A DNA stretch of 64,000 nucleotides, from assembly GCF_014638005.1 (NCBI RefSeq), contig NZ_BMFG01000001.1, positions 124,001 through 188,000 on the forward strand, read 5' to 3'. The stretch is from Flavobacterium orientale (lineage in GTDB: Bacteria; Bacteroidota; Bacteroidia; Flavobacteriales; Flavobacteriaceae). Shown piece after piece: positions 27,644 to 36,805 of this stretch. How positions within the stretch are numbered: the first letter of the stretch is position 1; each line of letters starts with the position of its first letter. The notes beneath the pieces were generated by a model. That model was given only the letters and a program-made list of their open reading frames with translations, had not been told where the DNA came from and searched no databases. Made by a program: the position numbers and the translations under genes.

Positions 27644-28948
27644 TCAGAAACTTAAACTTCCTGTTAATTCTTTTAAATTAATTTCGGTTTGTTTAGTAAT
27701 CAGCTCCGCAGTTGTTAGTCGAATAACCGCATTGCCATAGTTTTCTTGTGCGGTTCTAAATTCAATAGGAGCTATTGAGCCAATTTTAAATTTTTCCAGC
27801 GTAATGTCTAAATTTTGCTTGGCTATGGCTTCGTTTTTTCTTTCCAGCTCAACTAAAGCGATGTTTGACAAATAGGATTGATATAGTGAAGCCACTTGTG
27901 ATTGAATCTGTTGTGCTTGTCTTTCGATTTGTAATTGTGTGTTTTCCAATTGGATTTTAGCCACTTTTTCATTTCGATTTTGATTGAATCCGTCAAATAG
28001 ATTTAATGAGGCTGTGAAGCCATAGTTGAAATTCCGACCTGTTGATTCCGTAACGAAACCAAAAGGAGTTTGCGAACGGATTAAATTGTAACCGCCGGAA
28101 AGGCTAACTATTGGATAGCGACTGGATTTGACTTGTTTTACTTCGAACTCCTGAATTTTTTTATTGATATATTGTACCTGCAGTTGTGGGTTCTGTTTTT
28201 CTGCATCGGCTATAAGAGCAGGCAGCAACAACGATTTGTCGATTACAATAACATCAGTGACTTTAAAATCAGTGTCAAGTGGTTGCACTAAAAGTTCATT
28301 CAGCATCACTTTTGCCAGTCCATATTGTTCGACCAGTTGAATTTTAGTCGATACATCGGCATTCAAATCCACTTCTGCATTCAAAACTTCCAATTTAGCC
28401 GCTTTTCCAATCGCAAATCGATTTTTTGCAGTATTTAGTCTGAATTCCGAAACCGAAATGATACTGTCTATCATTTTTAGTTGTTGCTGTTGTGTAGATA
28501 ACGTAAAATAGGTTTGATATACGGCACTAACTTTGGTTAAAATGGCGAGTTTTAATTCTGTTTCCGCCAGATTTTGTAATTCTCTCAGTTGGTTGTGACG
28601 GGCAAACATTCTGAAACCGTCAAAAATTGTCCATTCAATACCCACACCATAATTCATGTTTATGTTTCTAGCTCCATCAATTTCAACTTCCTCACCGTTT
28701 GCAAATGTTTGATCGATGTTTAGAACGGTGTTGTTGTTTGTAATTGCACCGTTTATTCGTGGTAGCATTCCGGCATTACCGACCGTAACATTTGTTTCAT
28801 CAATTTTAAGTTCATTTTTAGCAATTCGAATATCAAAATTGTTTTCTAATGTTTTAGCGATCGCCTCTTCGAGGGTTAAGACAGTCTGACCATTGAGCCA
28901 AACCGGAATTCCCAAAGCAAATAGAAGTATATAATGTATTTTTTTCAT
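27644..28948 (-). CDS. TolC-family outer-membrane efflux protein
   Basis: 434 aa. Signal peptide (IHYILLFALGIPVWLNGQ) followed by two long OEP repeats rich in heptad helices (TVLTLEEAIAKTLENNFDIRIAKNELKI; IQSQVASLYQSYLSNIALVELERKNEAIAKQNLDI). It forms the outer-membrane channel of a tripartite pump. Third gene of the efflux operon, 9 nt after the RND gene. Confidence 0.92.
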   Translation of the reverse strand: MKKIHYILLFALGIPVWLNGQTVLTLEEAIAKTLENNFDIRIAKNELKIDETNVTVGNAGMLPRINGAITNNNTVLNIDQTFANGEEVEIDGARNINMNYGVGIEWTIFDGFRMFARHNQLRELQNLAETELKLAILTKVSAVYQTYFTLSTQQQQLKMIDSIISVSEFRLNTAKNRFAIGKAAKLEVLNAEVDLNADVSTKIQLVEQYGLAKVMLNELLVQPLDTDFKVTDVIVIDKSLLLPALIADAEKQNPQLQVQYINKKIQEFEVKQVKSSRYPIVSLSGGYNLIRSQTPFGFVTESTGRNFNYGFTASLNLFDGFNQNRNEKVAKIQLENTQLQIERQAQQIQSQVASLYQSYLSNIALVELERKNEAIAKQNLDITLEKFKIGSIAPIEFRTAQENYGNAVIRLTTAELITKQTEINLKELTGSLSF

Positions 28949-28957
28949 GTACCTAAA

Positions 28958-31900
28958 TTAAACGGACTCTTTGTCATATTGGTCCAGCATATCCAATTCT
29001 TTTTTGTGTTTTTTCTCTCTTGACCACATTAAATAAACAGCCGGAATTACATACAGTGTCAAGATTAGTGAGAAAATAGTTCCCCCAACAATTACGATAC
29101 CCATTCCCATTCTGCTTTGTGATGCCGCTCCAATAGAAACTGCAATTGGCATGGCACCTAAAGCTAACGTTAAACTGGTCATTAAAATAGGTCGCAATCT
29201 GGATTCTGAGGCTTCCATAATGGCATCGTATTTTGATTTGCCTTGTTCTCGCAATTGGTTGGCAAATTCAACAATTAGAATTCCATTTTTGGTTACTAAA
29301 CCAATCAGCATGACGGTTCCAATTTGACTAAATATATTCCATGTTTGACCAAATAGCCAAAGTGAAAATAAGGCTCCTGCAACCGCCATTGGTACCGTTA
29401 AGATAATGATGAACGGATCAATAAAACTTTCAAATTGTCCGGCTAAGATGAGGAAAATCAACAATAACGCTAATCCAAAAGCAAACATGGTGTTCGAATT
29501 GCTTTCTGCGAAGTCACGAGATTCTCCCCCTAAATCTGTAGTAAAGGTATCATCCAGCACTTTGTCTTTTATGCGTTCCATGGCTTCAATTCCATCGCCA
29601 ATACTTTTTCCCGGAGCTAATCCGGCTGAAACAGTAGCCGACATGTATCGGTTGTTGTGAAATAGTTGCGGCGGACTGCTTTGTTCTTCGACGGTAACCA
29701 CATTGTCTAATTGAATTAAATTTCCCGCATTATTTCGAACAAAAATGGATGTAACATCCAAAGGTTGGTTCCTGTCTTTTTTATCAAATTGACCAATTAC
29801 TTGGTATTGTTTTCCATTCATTAAAAAGTAACCAAAACGTTGTCCACTTAATGAAAGTTGGATTGTTTGGGCTACATCCAATACAGAAACACCTAATGAT
29901 TCTGCTTTTTCACGATCAATGGTAATATAAATTTCCGGTTTGTTGAATTTTAAATTTACATCTGTTATTGAAAACGTAGGGTCCTTGGATGCTTCTTCCA
30001 TGAATTCCGGAATTTTTTCTTCCAGCATTTCAAAGTTTTTTGCTTGAATAATAAACTGCACGGGTAAACCGCCCCGTCTGTTTACAGAAATAGTAGGTTG
30101 TTCAGAAACCGATGTTTTGGCATCGTTGTAGTTTTTAGTTAAACCGGTCAACTTTTGAGCAATTTCTTTTTGAGAACGTTCTCTGTCATCCGGGTCAATT
30201 AGAGAAAGTCTGGCAAACCCACGGTTAACCGAACCGGCACTAAATCCGGGAGATGTAACAATCAAACTCACTTTCTTTTCCGGGATAGAATCGGTTATCA
30301 ACTCTGATATTTCCTGCATGAAGCGGTCCATGTAGTCATAAGTGGCTCCCTCAGGACCAGTTACATTTAGTAAAATCATACTTCTATCGTCATAAGGAGC
30401 TGTTTCTTTTTGAAGTGAAACATAAAATAAAGCCGAAAGCCCTAAACAAGCAATCAAAATTGGAAAACTCAGCCATTTCTTTTTCATGAATTTTTCTAAA
30501 GTAGACGCGTAGCCTTTGTTTAGGTTTTCATAGAATGGCTCCGTCATTTCATAAAATTTTGAACGTTTTTGTTTACCACCTTTCATTAAATACGCATTTA
30601 ACATTGGGGTTAAACTCAAGGATACAAAGGCTGATATGAGGACGGCTGCTCCAATGACAATCCCAAATTCTCGAAACAGTCGTCCGACAAAACCTTCTAA
30701 AAATATGATGGGGAGAAAAACTGCAGCCAGTGTAATTGAAATTGAAATAACTGCAAAAAATATTTCATTAGAACCTTTAATTGCGGCTTCAATGGGCGAC
30801 ATGCCTTCTTCTACTTTTTTGAAAATGTTTTCGGTTACTACAATTCCATCATCCACAACGAGTCCTGTTGCTAAAACAATTGCTAATAGCGTTAGTACGT
30901 TGATTGAAAAGCCACAGATATACATGATGAAAAAGGTAGCCATCAAGGAAACAGGAATGTCTATTAATGGTCGAATTGCAATTGCCCAATCTCTAAAAAA
31001 CAAATAAATCACTAACGTTACTAAAATCAATGCAATCAATAGTGTTTCTGCCACCTCAAGAATTGCTTTTTTGATAAATAGCGTGGTATCTATGGCTACA
31101 TTGAGTTCAAAATCTTTGGGTAAATCTTTTTTTAGTTGTTCGTATTGTTTATAAAATTCTTCTGAAATATCCAAATAATTGGTTCCCGGTTGTGGTGTTA
31201 TCGCCAATCCTATCATGGTTTGCCCGGCATCACTTAATCGGGTTTCCAAATTTTCTGCTTCGAGACTTGCTTTAGCCACATCGCTTAGCTTGACAATTTT
31301 ATCTCCTTCTGATTTTATAATGATATTATTAAAATCTTCTTCAGTTGACAGATTTCCGAGGGTTTTTACGGATAGTTCTGTATTGTCACCTGTTAGTTTA
31401 CCTGATGGGAGTTCCACATTTTGATTGTTCAATGCGGTTAAAACGTCTGAAGCTGTGCAACCGTAAGCGGCTAATTTCACGGGATCAATCCAAAGCCGCA
31501 TGGCATATTTTCGTTCTCCCCAAATCCGTACACTACTTACCCCAGGAATGGTTTGGAGCCGTTGTAGAATTACATTTTCGGCATAATCAGTGAGTTCCAA
31601 AACGTTTTTGTTTTCACTTTTCATGGTCATGGTCAAAATCGGGTCGGAGTCTGCATCTGCTTTTGAAACCACCGGAGGAGCCGTTAAATCTTGTGGTAAG
31701 CTTCTTATGGCTTGCGAAACTTTATCACGAACATCATTTGCTGCTTCTTCAAGATTTTTATCTAAATTAAATTCGATAGAAATCACACTTGTACCTTGAG
31801 CACTTGTTGAAGAAATGTTTCGAATTCCGTCAATTGAATTGATGGCTTTTTCGAGCGGTTCTGTGATTTGGGATTCAATGATGTCTGCATTTGCTCCGGT

Positions 31901-32053
31901 ATAGCTTGTTTGCACTGTAATTTGTGCCGGATCAATGGATGGGAATTCGCGAACGCCCAAATAGGTAAATCCAATAATTCCGAATAACAGAATTATCAAA
32001 TTCATGACTATAGCTAAAACAGGTCGCTTGATGCTTAAGGTTGATAAACTCAT
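28958..32053 (-). CDS. RND efflux transporter permease (HAE-1/AcrB type)
   Basis: 1031 aa with the 12-helix RND layout. Proton-relay Asp pair in helix 4: LATGLVVDDGIVVTENI. Helix repeats FFAVISISITLAAVFLPIIF and PILMTSLTLALGAMPIA are typical. Two large periplasmic loops (about 35-330 and 550-850) carry the drug-binding porter domain. The VDD pattern places it with proton-driven multidrug (HAE-1) pumps rather than metal (CusA) pumps. Substrates are not predictable from the sequence. Middle gene of the operon, 5 nt after the adaptor. Confidence 0.95.
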   Translation of the reverse strand: MSLSTLSIKRPVLAIVMNLIILLFGIIGFTYLGVREFPSIDPAQITVQTSYTGANADIIESQITEPLEKAINSIDGIRNISSTSAQGTSVISIEFNLDKNLEEAANDVRDKVSQAIRSLPQDLTAPPVVSKADADSDPILTMTMKSENKNVLELTDYAENVILQRLQTIPGVSSVRIWGERKYAMRLWIDPVKLAAYGCTASDVLTALNNQNVELPSGKLTGDNTELSVKTLGNLSTEEDFNNIIIKSEGDKIVKLSDVAKASLEAENLETRLSDAGQTMIGLAITPQPGTNYLDISEEFYKQYEQLKKDLPKDFELNVAIDTTLFIKKAILEVAETLLIALILVTLVIYLFFRDWAIAIRPLIDIPVSLMATFFIMYICGFSINVLTLLAIVLATGLVVDDGIVVTENIFKKVEEGMSPIEAAIKGSNEIFFAVISISITLAAVFLPIIFLEGFVGRLFREFGIVIGAAVLISAFVSLSLTPMLNAYLMKGGKQKRSKFYEMTEPFYENLNKGYASTLEKFMKKKWLSFPILIACLGLSALFYVSLQKETAPYDDRSMILLNVTGPEGATYDYMDRFMQEISELITDSIPEKKVSLIVTSPGFSAGSVNRGFARLSLIDPDDRERSQKEIAQKLTGLTKNYNDAKTSVSEQPTISVNRRGGLPVQFIIQAKNFEMLEEKIPEFMEEASKDPTFSITDVNLKFNKPEIYITIDREKAESLGVSVLDVAQTIQLSLSGQRFGYFLMNGKQYQVIGQFDKKDRNQPLDVTSIFVRNNAGNLIQLDNVVTVEEQSSPPQLFHNNRYMSATVSAGLAPGKSIGDGIEAMERIKDKVLDDTFTTDLGGESRDFAESNSNTMFAFGLALLLIFLILAGQFESFIDPFIIILTVPMAVAGALFSLWLFGQTWNIFSQIGTVMLIGLVTKNGILIVEFANQLREQGKSKYDAIMEASESRLRPILMTSLTLALGAMPIAVSIGAASQSRMGMGIVIVGGTIFSLILTLYVIPAVYLMWSREKKHKKELDMLDQYDKESV

Positions 32054-32058
32054 GCGAT

Positions 32059-33126
32059 TTAGTTTTTAGATAGATTAACTTTTACATCACTACCCACTTT
32101 AACGGCCATTATTCCTGAGGTAATAAGTGTATCGCCAATTTTTAAACCCGCTGTGACTAAAATTTCTTTTTCGTTACGATTTCCCGTTTCTATAATTACT
32201 TCTTTGGCTTTTCCATTTTCTACAATGAAAACCTTTTTTCCATTTTGAATGGGGATGATTGCTTCTGTTGGAATTAAAATAGCATCATCAAGATTTTCCA
32301 GTGGTAGAGCTATGTTGGCAAAAGTTCCCGGGATTAATTTGCCTTCTTTGTTGTCTGCGATGGCTCGTATTTGTAACGTTCTTGTTGTTTCTTCCACGGC
32401 AGGTTCGATGGCATATATTTTGGCGGTATAGGATTCTTTTCCCGCAGCAGTTGTAAAACTTAAATTCGTATTATTTTTTATGAGCGATGCATATTTTTCC
32501 GGGATTGAAAAAGTAATTTTAACTTGTGTATTGTTCACTAATTTGGCTATTAAGGTAGTTGGTGTCACATACGTTCCCGGAGAAATTGATCGCAAACCAA
32601 TTCTGCCTGAAAAAGGAGCTACAATGGATGTTCTGGCAATTTGAGCCTGAATTAATTGCGTTTGAGCTTTTGTTGACATGAATTCTGCTGCTGCGATTTC
32701 ATATTCTTCTTGGCTAATTGCTTCTTTTTCCAAAAGCAATTTGGCTCTTCTTTCATTTTCGGCCGCCAAAGACTGCCCTGTTTTGGCTTGAGACAGTTGG
32801 GCTCTTAATTCTATGTCATTTACTTTAATTAATTGTTGTCCTTTATTTACAAAAGCTCCTTCTTTAAAGAAAATACCTTGTACCACACCTGACACCTCAC
32901 TTCGTAACTCTATTTGCTCATTTGCATCAATACTTCCGGAAAGTGTTAATTCGTTAGCGAATTTCTTGGGTGTTAGCACTAACCCATTTACATTGGTTAT
33001 TGCTTTTGCAACTGGGCCTTTTGCATTTGTACTCTCATTTTTGTTTTTATTGGCTATAATTCGATACGTAATCAAAGCTATTAATCCTGCGATTAAAGCC
33101 AGTACTATTATATTTTTAAGTTTCAT
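32059..33126 (-). CDS. RND periplasmic adaptor (membrane fusion) protein
   Basis: 355 aa. An N-terminal membrane anchor (NIIVLALIAGLIALITYRII) is followed by a lipoyl half-motif (ELRSEVSGVVQGIFFKEGAFVNKGQ), a helical hairpin (LSQAKTGQSLAAENERRAKLLLEKEAIS), a second lipoyl half (ARTSIVAPFSGRIGLRSISPGTYV) and beta-barrel parts. It joins the RND pump to the TolC channel. First gene of the operon; a -7 box lies about 45 nt upstream. Confidence 0.93.
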   Translation of the reverse strand: MKLKNIIVLALIAGLIALITYRIIANKNKNESTNAKGPVAKAITNVNGLVLTPKKFANELTLSGSIDANEQIELRSEVSGVVQGIFFKEGAFVNKGQQLIKVNDIELRAQLSQAKTGQSLAAENERRAKLLLEKEAISQEEYEIAAAEFMSTKAQTQLIQAQIARTSIVAPFSGRIGLRSISPGTYVTPTTLIAKLVNNTQVKITFSIPEKYASLIKNNTNLSFTTAAGKESYTAKIYAIEPAVEETTRTLQIRAIADNKEGKLIPGTFANIALPLENLDDAILIPTEAIIPIQNGKKVFIVENGKAKEVIIETGNRNEKEILVTAGLKIGDTLITSGIMAVKVGSDVKVNLSKN

Positions 33127-33171
33127 TAAATTTTTTTTAGTTACGCTTTGCTACGTGAGTTTAGTTGTTGT

Positions 33172-33179
33172 CAAATTTA
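33172..33179 (-). promoter_or_regulatory. -7 box for the RND efflux operon
   Basis: On the minus strand this reads TAAATTTG, a TAnnTTTG match, 46 nt before the adaptor ATG. No clear TTG at -33 was seen. Confidence 0.45.
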
Positions 33180-33421
33180 ATTTTTATAATTTTAAAAGCT
33201 TTTCTAGTTAATTTTTATTTAACATTTGATTAGTGACTAGTGACTAGTGATTAGTGTTCTTAATTGGATTTAAAAAAGTTTAAAGAAGATAACACAATTG
33301 TTTACAAGGGGTTAGTGCTTTATTTTTTTTGCGTTTTACAAATAAGTGAATTTTTTCTACAAAGCACAAATAAATGTAGGATTATATCTTGTTAAATTAA
33401 ATAAAAGTGCATTTCATCGAT

Positions 33422-33429
33422 TATATTTG
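33422..33429 (+). promoter_or_regulatory. -7 box for the LRR gene
   Basis: TATATTTG, an exact TAnnTTTG match, 60 nt before the ATG at 33490. A CATCGATT sequence sits directly before it, similar in core to the ATCGAT sites upstream of gldK. Confidence 0.5.
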
Positions 33430-33489
33430 CACATAAACGATTAATTGTTGTATGTTTACCCTGTTTTAGAACCCAAATCTACTATAAAC

Positions 33490-34341
33490 ATGAAAAAAAT
33501 TACTACACTTTTGTTAAGTTTGCTTGCTATTTCAGCAATAGCTGAAGTTTCCCCTACTGAAAAGGCGGCTTTGTTACAGTTTTATGAAGCTACAAATGGG
33601 AGGCAATGGAAAACTACTTGGGACATTTCAGGTCCTGTAGAAAACTTTTATGGTGTTACTATAGAAAATGATAAGGTTGTTGGTATTTCTTTGCCTAATA
33701 ACAATATCAGTGGCCAATTTCCGGAAGTTTTAACCCAACTTACTTCTTTAGAAACATTAAATCTATTCAGAAACGATCTTAGCGGAAGCCTTCCTACATC
33801 TATTGGGAATTTAACTTCGTTAAAGCACTTGAATATTTCCTTCAATAAGTTAACCGGTACGCTTCCTGTTAGTATCGCTAAGCTTACTAATTTGGAAAGT
33901 ATGGAGTTGTATATGAACAATTTAACCGGATCTATTCCTTCTGAAATTGGACAATTGAAAAAATTAGAAAACCTTTCTTTGTTTAACAACAGTTTGGAAG
34001 GTGAGTTACCAACGCAGCTTTATGCGTTAACGCAATTGAAAGTGTTGATGTTGAGCAGCAACAACTTTTCAGGTCGTTTGAGTTATGAGATTGAGAATTT
34101 AAAGCAACTTGAAAACTTGAGTTTGTTTGAAAATAATTTCATTGGGCAAGTGCCTTTTGAAATTGAGAAATTAAAGAACTTAAAAGAGCTTAATATCTCT
34201 TATAACAAGTTTACCGGTTTGATTTCGTATGCTATGGCCAGTAAAGATTCTTTTCAAATGACGATGTTGGATGATAAAGGTCTTGCTGTTAAGTTACGTC
34301 TTTTATCTGATGCTACGGGATTAGTGGGTACGCCTGATTAA
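33490..34341 (+). CDS. Secreted leucine-rich-repeat protein
   Basis: 283 aa from the ATG at 33490, which opens the signal peptide [19 protein letters not shown]; the ORF extends further upstream without such a signal. A plant-type LRR N-cap ([22 protein letters not shown]) is followed by about seven repeats of 24 residues with the pattern LxxLxxLxLxxNxLxGxIP (for example [20 protein letters not shown]). No T9SS sorting domain or membrane anchor was seen at the C-terminus. LRRs bind proteins or glycans; the partner is unknown. A terminator lies 22 nt after the stop. Confidence 0.8.
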   Translation: MKKITTLLLSLLAISAIAEVSPTEKAALLQFYEATNGRQWKTTWDISGPVENFYGVTIENDKVVGISLPNNNISGQFPEVLTQLTSLETLNLFRNDLSGSLPTSIGNLTSLKHLNISFNKLTGTLPVSIAKLTNLESMELYMNNLTGSIPSEIGQLKKLENLSLFNNSLEGELPTQLYALTQLKVLMLSSNNFSGRLSYEIENLKQLENLSLFENNFIGQVPFEIEKLKNLKELNISYNKFTGLISYAMASKDSFQMTMLDDKGLAVKLRLLSDATGLVGTPD

Positions 34342-34362
34342 AACCATTATACTACTATATTT

Positions 34363-34395
34363 AACCTCGTTATTTTTATAGCGGGGTTTTTTTTT
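34363..34395 (+). terminator. Terminator after the LRR gene
   Basis: Stem AACCTCG (34363-34369) with CGGGGTT (34382-34388), one G-T pair, followed by a T-run to 34395 that directly abuts the heptamer array. Confidence 0.8.
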
Positions 34396-34633
34396 GGCAA
34401 TAGGCAATAGGCAATAGGCAAAGGGCAATAGGCAAAGGGCAAAAGGCAAAAGGCAAAAGGTAAAAGGCAAAAGGAAATAGGCAATAGGTAAAAGGCAAAA
34501 GGCAAAAGGCAAAAGGCAAAAGGCAATAGGTAAAAGGCAAAAGGCAAAAGGCAATAGGCAAAGGGCAATAGGCAATAGGCAAAAGGCAATAGGCAAAGGG
34601 CAATAGGCAAAGGGCAATAGGCAAAGGGCAAGA
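34396..34633. repeat. 34-unit degenerate heptamer array (GGCAAAA/GGCAATA/GGCAAAG)
   Basis: Thirty-four uninterrupted 7-bp units. Nearly all start GGCAA; exceptions are GGTAAAA (three) and GGAAATA (one). Because 7 is not a multiple of 3 and no stop arises on the minus strand, all three minus frames stay open and give false LPFAYCL-type ORFs. It resembles heptamer STRR/LTRR arrays described in cyanobacteria in layout. Confidence 0.95.
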
Positions 34634-34739
34634 TTTGATTTGGTTTAGCGGTTAATTGGTTGTGGTGGGGCAGAATATAACGTTGCTTTTTTTGTTTTTC
34701 TTGATGAGAAATAACCTACTATTAGAAGCTTTAACATTC

Positions 34740-34794
34740 ATGGCTTCTCCATGGCTTTACTATGGCTTTACTATGGGATTGATATGGGACAAGA
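34740..34794. repeat. 11-bp tandem array (ATGGCTTTACT type)
   Basis: Five units in perfect 11-bp register starting at 34740, 34751, 34762, 34773 and 34784. Units two and three are identical (ATGGCTTTACT); all begin ATGG. Confidence 0.75.
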
Positions 34795-34987
34795 CATCAC
34801 ATTATTGTCTTATTGATTACAATAGAATTGTTTCATTTTAGAGAACTTTTTTTTGAGCTCAAAAAGAAACTAATCATTTAATATGTATACAAAGTCCTGC
34901 AAAAAAATGTTTTCATTATTAAAAGGCGATTGATAGTCCTAAAGAGACGCTTCGGTACTTTTTGTGTAAGAAAAATATTTTTTTACT

Positions 34988-35055
34988 AAGGCATGACAAG
35001 AAATCTAATAAAGAAAAGGGCTGTTCTGCTGCACTTAAGTGTTTCATGCCTTTTT
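34988..35055 (+). terminator. Long stem-loop followed by T-run
   Basis: AAGGCATGA (34988-34996) pairs with TCATGCCTT (35044-35052), loop of 47 nt, then TTT. It could end a plus-strand transcript from the repeat region or the facing T9SS gene. Confidence 0.4.
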
Positions 35056-35063
35056 AAAGAAAA

Positions 35064-36275
35064 TTAATTTATACTAATTTTTGTACTGTATTTATAGGCA
35101 CTGTCAATTAAAAAACTAGCCATAAATATTCCTTTTTTTGACAAAATAATCATGCCTCTTTTTTCATTAAATACCTTATTATAAACAACGCGACCATTTA
35201 AATCAAAAACAGTTACCTCATCAATCACATAGTCACTTTCAAAAGAAATTTCATTCGATTGTGTGGGTATAGGATACACTTTGATAGGCCCATCAATTGG
35301 TGAAGGAATGGTGATATCAAGCGTGTTATCAATTTTAAAAAAAACACCTTTCTCTGTTGCGAGAAAAATTTTATTTCCAAATTCACTCATTCCATACGTG
35401 TAAAATTCAAGGAGTTCATCAGCTGCTCCCCAAGAACTTGAAAGTGGAAGATTTGAATATCTTTTTTGAAATCGAGTATAATTATTAAATTGGAGCGATA
35501 AAACGTAGGTAGATTGATGACCCTCATAGAGCATTCTATTGATCCCATTTAATAAACCAATTGTATCGGTACTCCAAGTTTGAGCATTATCATTACTACG
35601 AAGTAACGTATTTCCTCTGGCAACATAAACTACATTTGAATTGGTTTTTAGAATATCATCAGCAATAAAACCTGGGGCCAAATTCCCGAAGTAGTAATTT
35701 ACGTTCCACTCGGGCTCATTTTGATTATAGGAATAGTACGTCCCATTTCCTCCCGCAAAAGCATATAACGTGTTATTGATCGACAACACCTTATTCACGT
35801 TAAAAGAAAAAGTAGGTAAATTATAATTGATATTCTGGAAAGTACCGTTGATATTTTTAAAAATACCATTTCCGAAGGTGGAGAGATATAATCCTCCATC
35901 ATGGATAGCAAATGACGAAATAGATACTCCGGACAAAGACTGGTTCCAATTTGAATTGGGTATCAGTGATTTTTCAAAAACCCCATTAAGTAATGTTCCT
36001 ATAAAAATAGAGTTATTAAAAATTTCAAACGAAACTGGAGTAATAAAGTTGGAAGTGATTGTTTCAGCTTGCCAGTTTTCTCCATCATTGCTGGTGTATA
36101 ATTGATTTTCTGAAATTGCATATAGTTTTCCTGCAATTACCTTTATACAAGTAAACTCTGCTTCAGGTAATGCTTCAACTTTTAACCATTCTTGACCTGA
36201 TGCTACTTGTGTCATTAAGTAAGTTACTACTAACAAAACTATCTTAATGACAACTCTAAAAATTGCTCTTTTCAT
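35064..36275 (-). CDS. T9SS type A sorting-domain protein with beta-propeller-like repeats
   Basis: 403 aa. N-terminal signal segment (VVIKIVLLVVTYLMTQVASGQ). The middle has repeats like two-component/BNR propeller blades (LYTSNDGENWQAETI, TLLRSNDNAQTWSTDTIGL, KLYAISENQLY). The C-terminal ~75 residues are a Por secretion sorting domain (IKVYPIPTQSNEISFES...VTVFDLNGRVVYNK...YKYSTKISIN). It should be exported by the T9SS encoded here and attached at the surface or released. The ligand or substrate is unknown; no sialidase catalytic residues could be assigned. Confidence 0.8.
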   Translation of the reverse strand: MKRAIFRVVIKIVLLVVTYLMTQVASGQEWLKVEALPEAEFTCIKVIAGKLYAISENQLYTSNDGENWQAETITSNFITPVSFEIFNNSIFIGTLLNGVFEKSLIPNSNWNQSLSGVSISSFAIHDGGLYLSTFGNGIFKNINGTFQNINYNLPTFSFNVNKVLSINNTLYAFAGGNGTYYSYNQNEPEWNVNYYFGNLAPGFIADDILKTNSNVVYVARGNTLLRSNDNAQTWSTDTIGLLNGINRMLYEGHQSTYVLSLQFNNYTRFQKRYSNLPLSSSWGAADELLEFYTYGMSEFGNKIFLATEKGVFFKIDNTLDITIPSPIDGPIKVYPIPTQSNEISFESDYVIDEVTVFDLNGRVVYNKVFNEKRGMIILSKKGIFMASFLIDSAYKYSTKISIN

Positions 36276-36359
36276 AAAAATACATTTATAATTACAGTAA
36301 AAGTGGAAGCATTTAAATACTCAAAAAGATGAAAATGTAATGAAAGTGATTTTTATTAG

Positions 36360-36631
36360 CTAGTTAAATTTGGAATGAATTAACGTAGATTCATCTTTGT
36401 GATAGATTGATGATTTTGCACCTTCAAAAGAATAAAATAATTCGGGTTGCAAAGCGAATTTCTCTGAAATTTTGAATTCGGCAATTGCACCAACATGAAA
36501 TCCGGGAAGTGTTTTTACGTCTTCAACATCTCCAGTGAAGTTCGATACATTTAATCCCGGTTTTACTCCAAAATTTACTTTTTGTGCCTACATCTGATAC
36601 TAGTCCCACTAAGACTAAAATTGCATTTCAT
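36360..36631 (-). pseudogene. Broken outer-membrane beta-barrel (porin-family) gene remnant
   Basis: On the minus strand a 77-codon stretch reads AQKVNFGVKPGLNVSNFTGD...LQPELFYSFEGAKSS and ends with TAG at 36360-36362. This is the start of an OMP_b-brl_2 barrel without the rest of it. The codon before the Ala is a TAG stop. A signal-peptide-like stretch (AILVLVGLVSDVG) is found just upstream in a different frame, and the ATG at 36631 is in a third frame. So there are two frameshifts at the front and a missing 3' end. Confidence 0.7.
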
Positions 36632-36805
36632 TTTTTCTAGATTTTAATTACTGATTTTTTGTTAAACGATTTCTGTTTTAACGATGCAAAATTCTAGAGT
36701 AAGCTTTGAAAAAAAATTGATTTAAATCAATAAAAATAAATTATATAAATTTTGTTAATTTTACGATGTTTAAATAATCAGTTTTTATTGCTGAAATAAT
36801 TTATT

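Larger units (their letters stand above)
33127..33489. other. Divergent promoter gap between the efflux operon and the LRR gene
   Basis: 363 bp. It holds the efflux -7 box (33172-33179), a short AGTGACT/AGTGATT repeat (about 33227-33258), an AT-rich middle with nothing recognisable, and the LRR-gene -7 box (33422-33429). Confidence 0.5.
34634..35063. other. 430-bp gap with an 11-bp array, a palindrome and a stem-loop
   Basis: No gene seen. It holds five 11-bp units (34740-34794), a 16-bp palindrome TTTTTGAGCTCAAAAA (34850-34865), the 13-mer CCTGCAAAAAAAT (34896-34908) shared with the miaB-topA gap, and a long stem-loop (34988-35055). Confidence 0.6.

Noticed and set aside
29406..31799. Several plus-strand ORFs opposite the RND permease
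   Set aside because: They are antisense shadows of a long, well-conserved coding sequence.
34321..34631. Three overlapping minus-strand ORFs coding for [13 protein letters not shown] repeats
   Set aside because: They are translations of the 7-bp array in all three frames. There is no start context, and the array keeps all frames open by its period.
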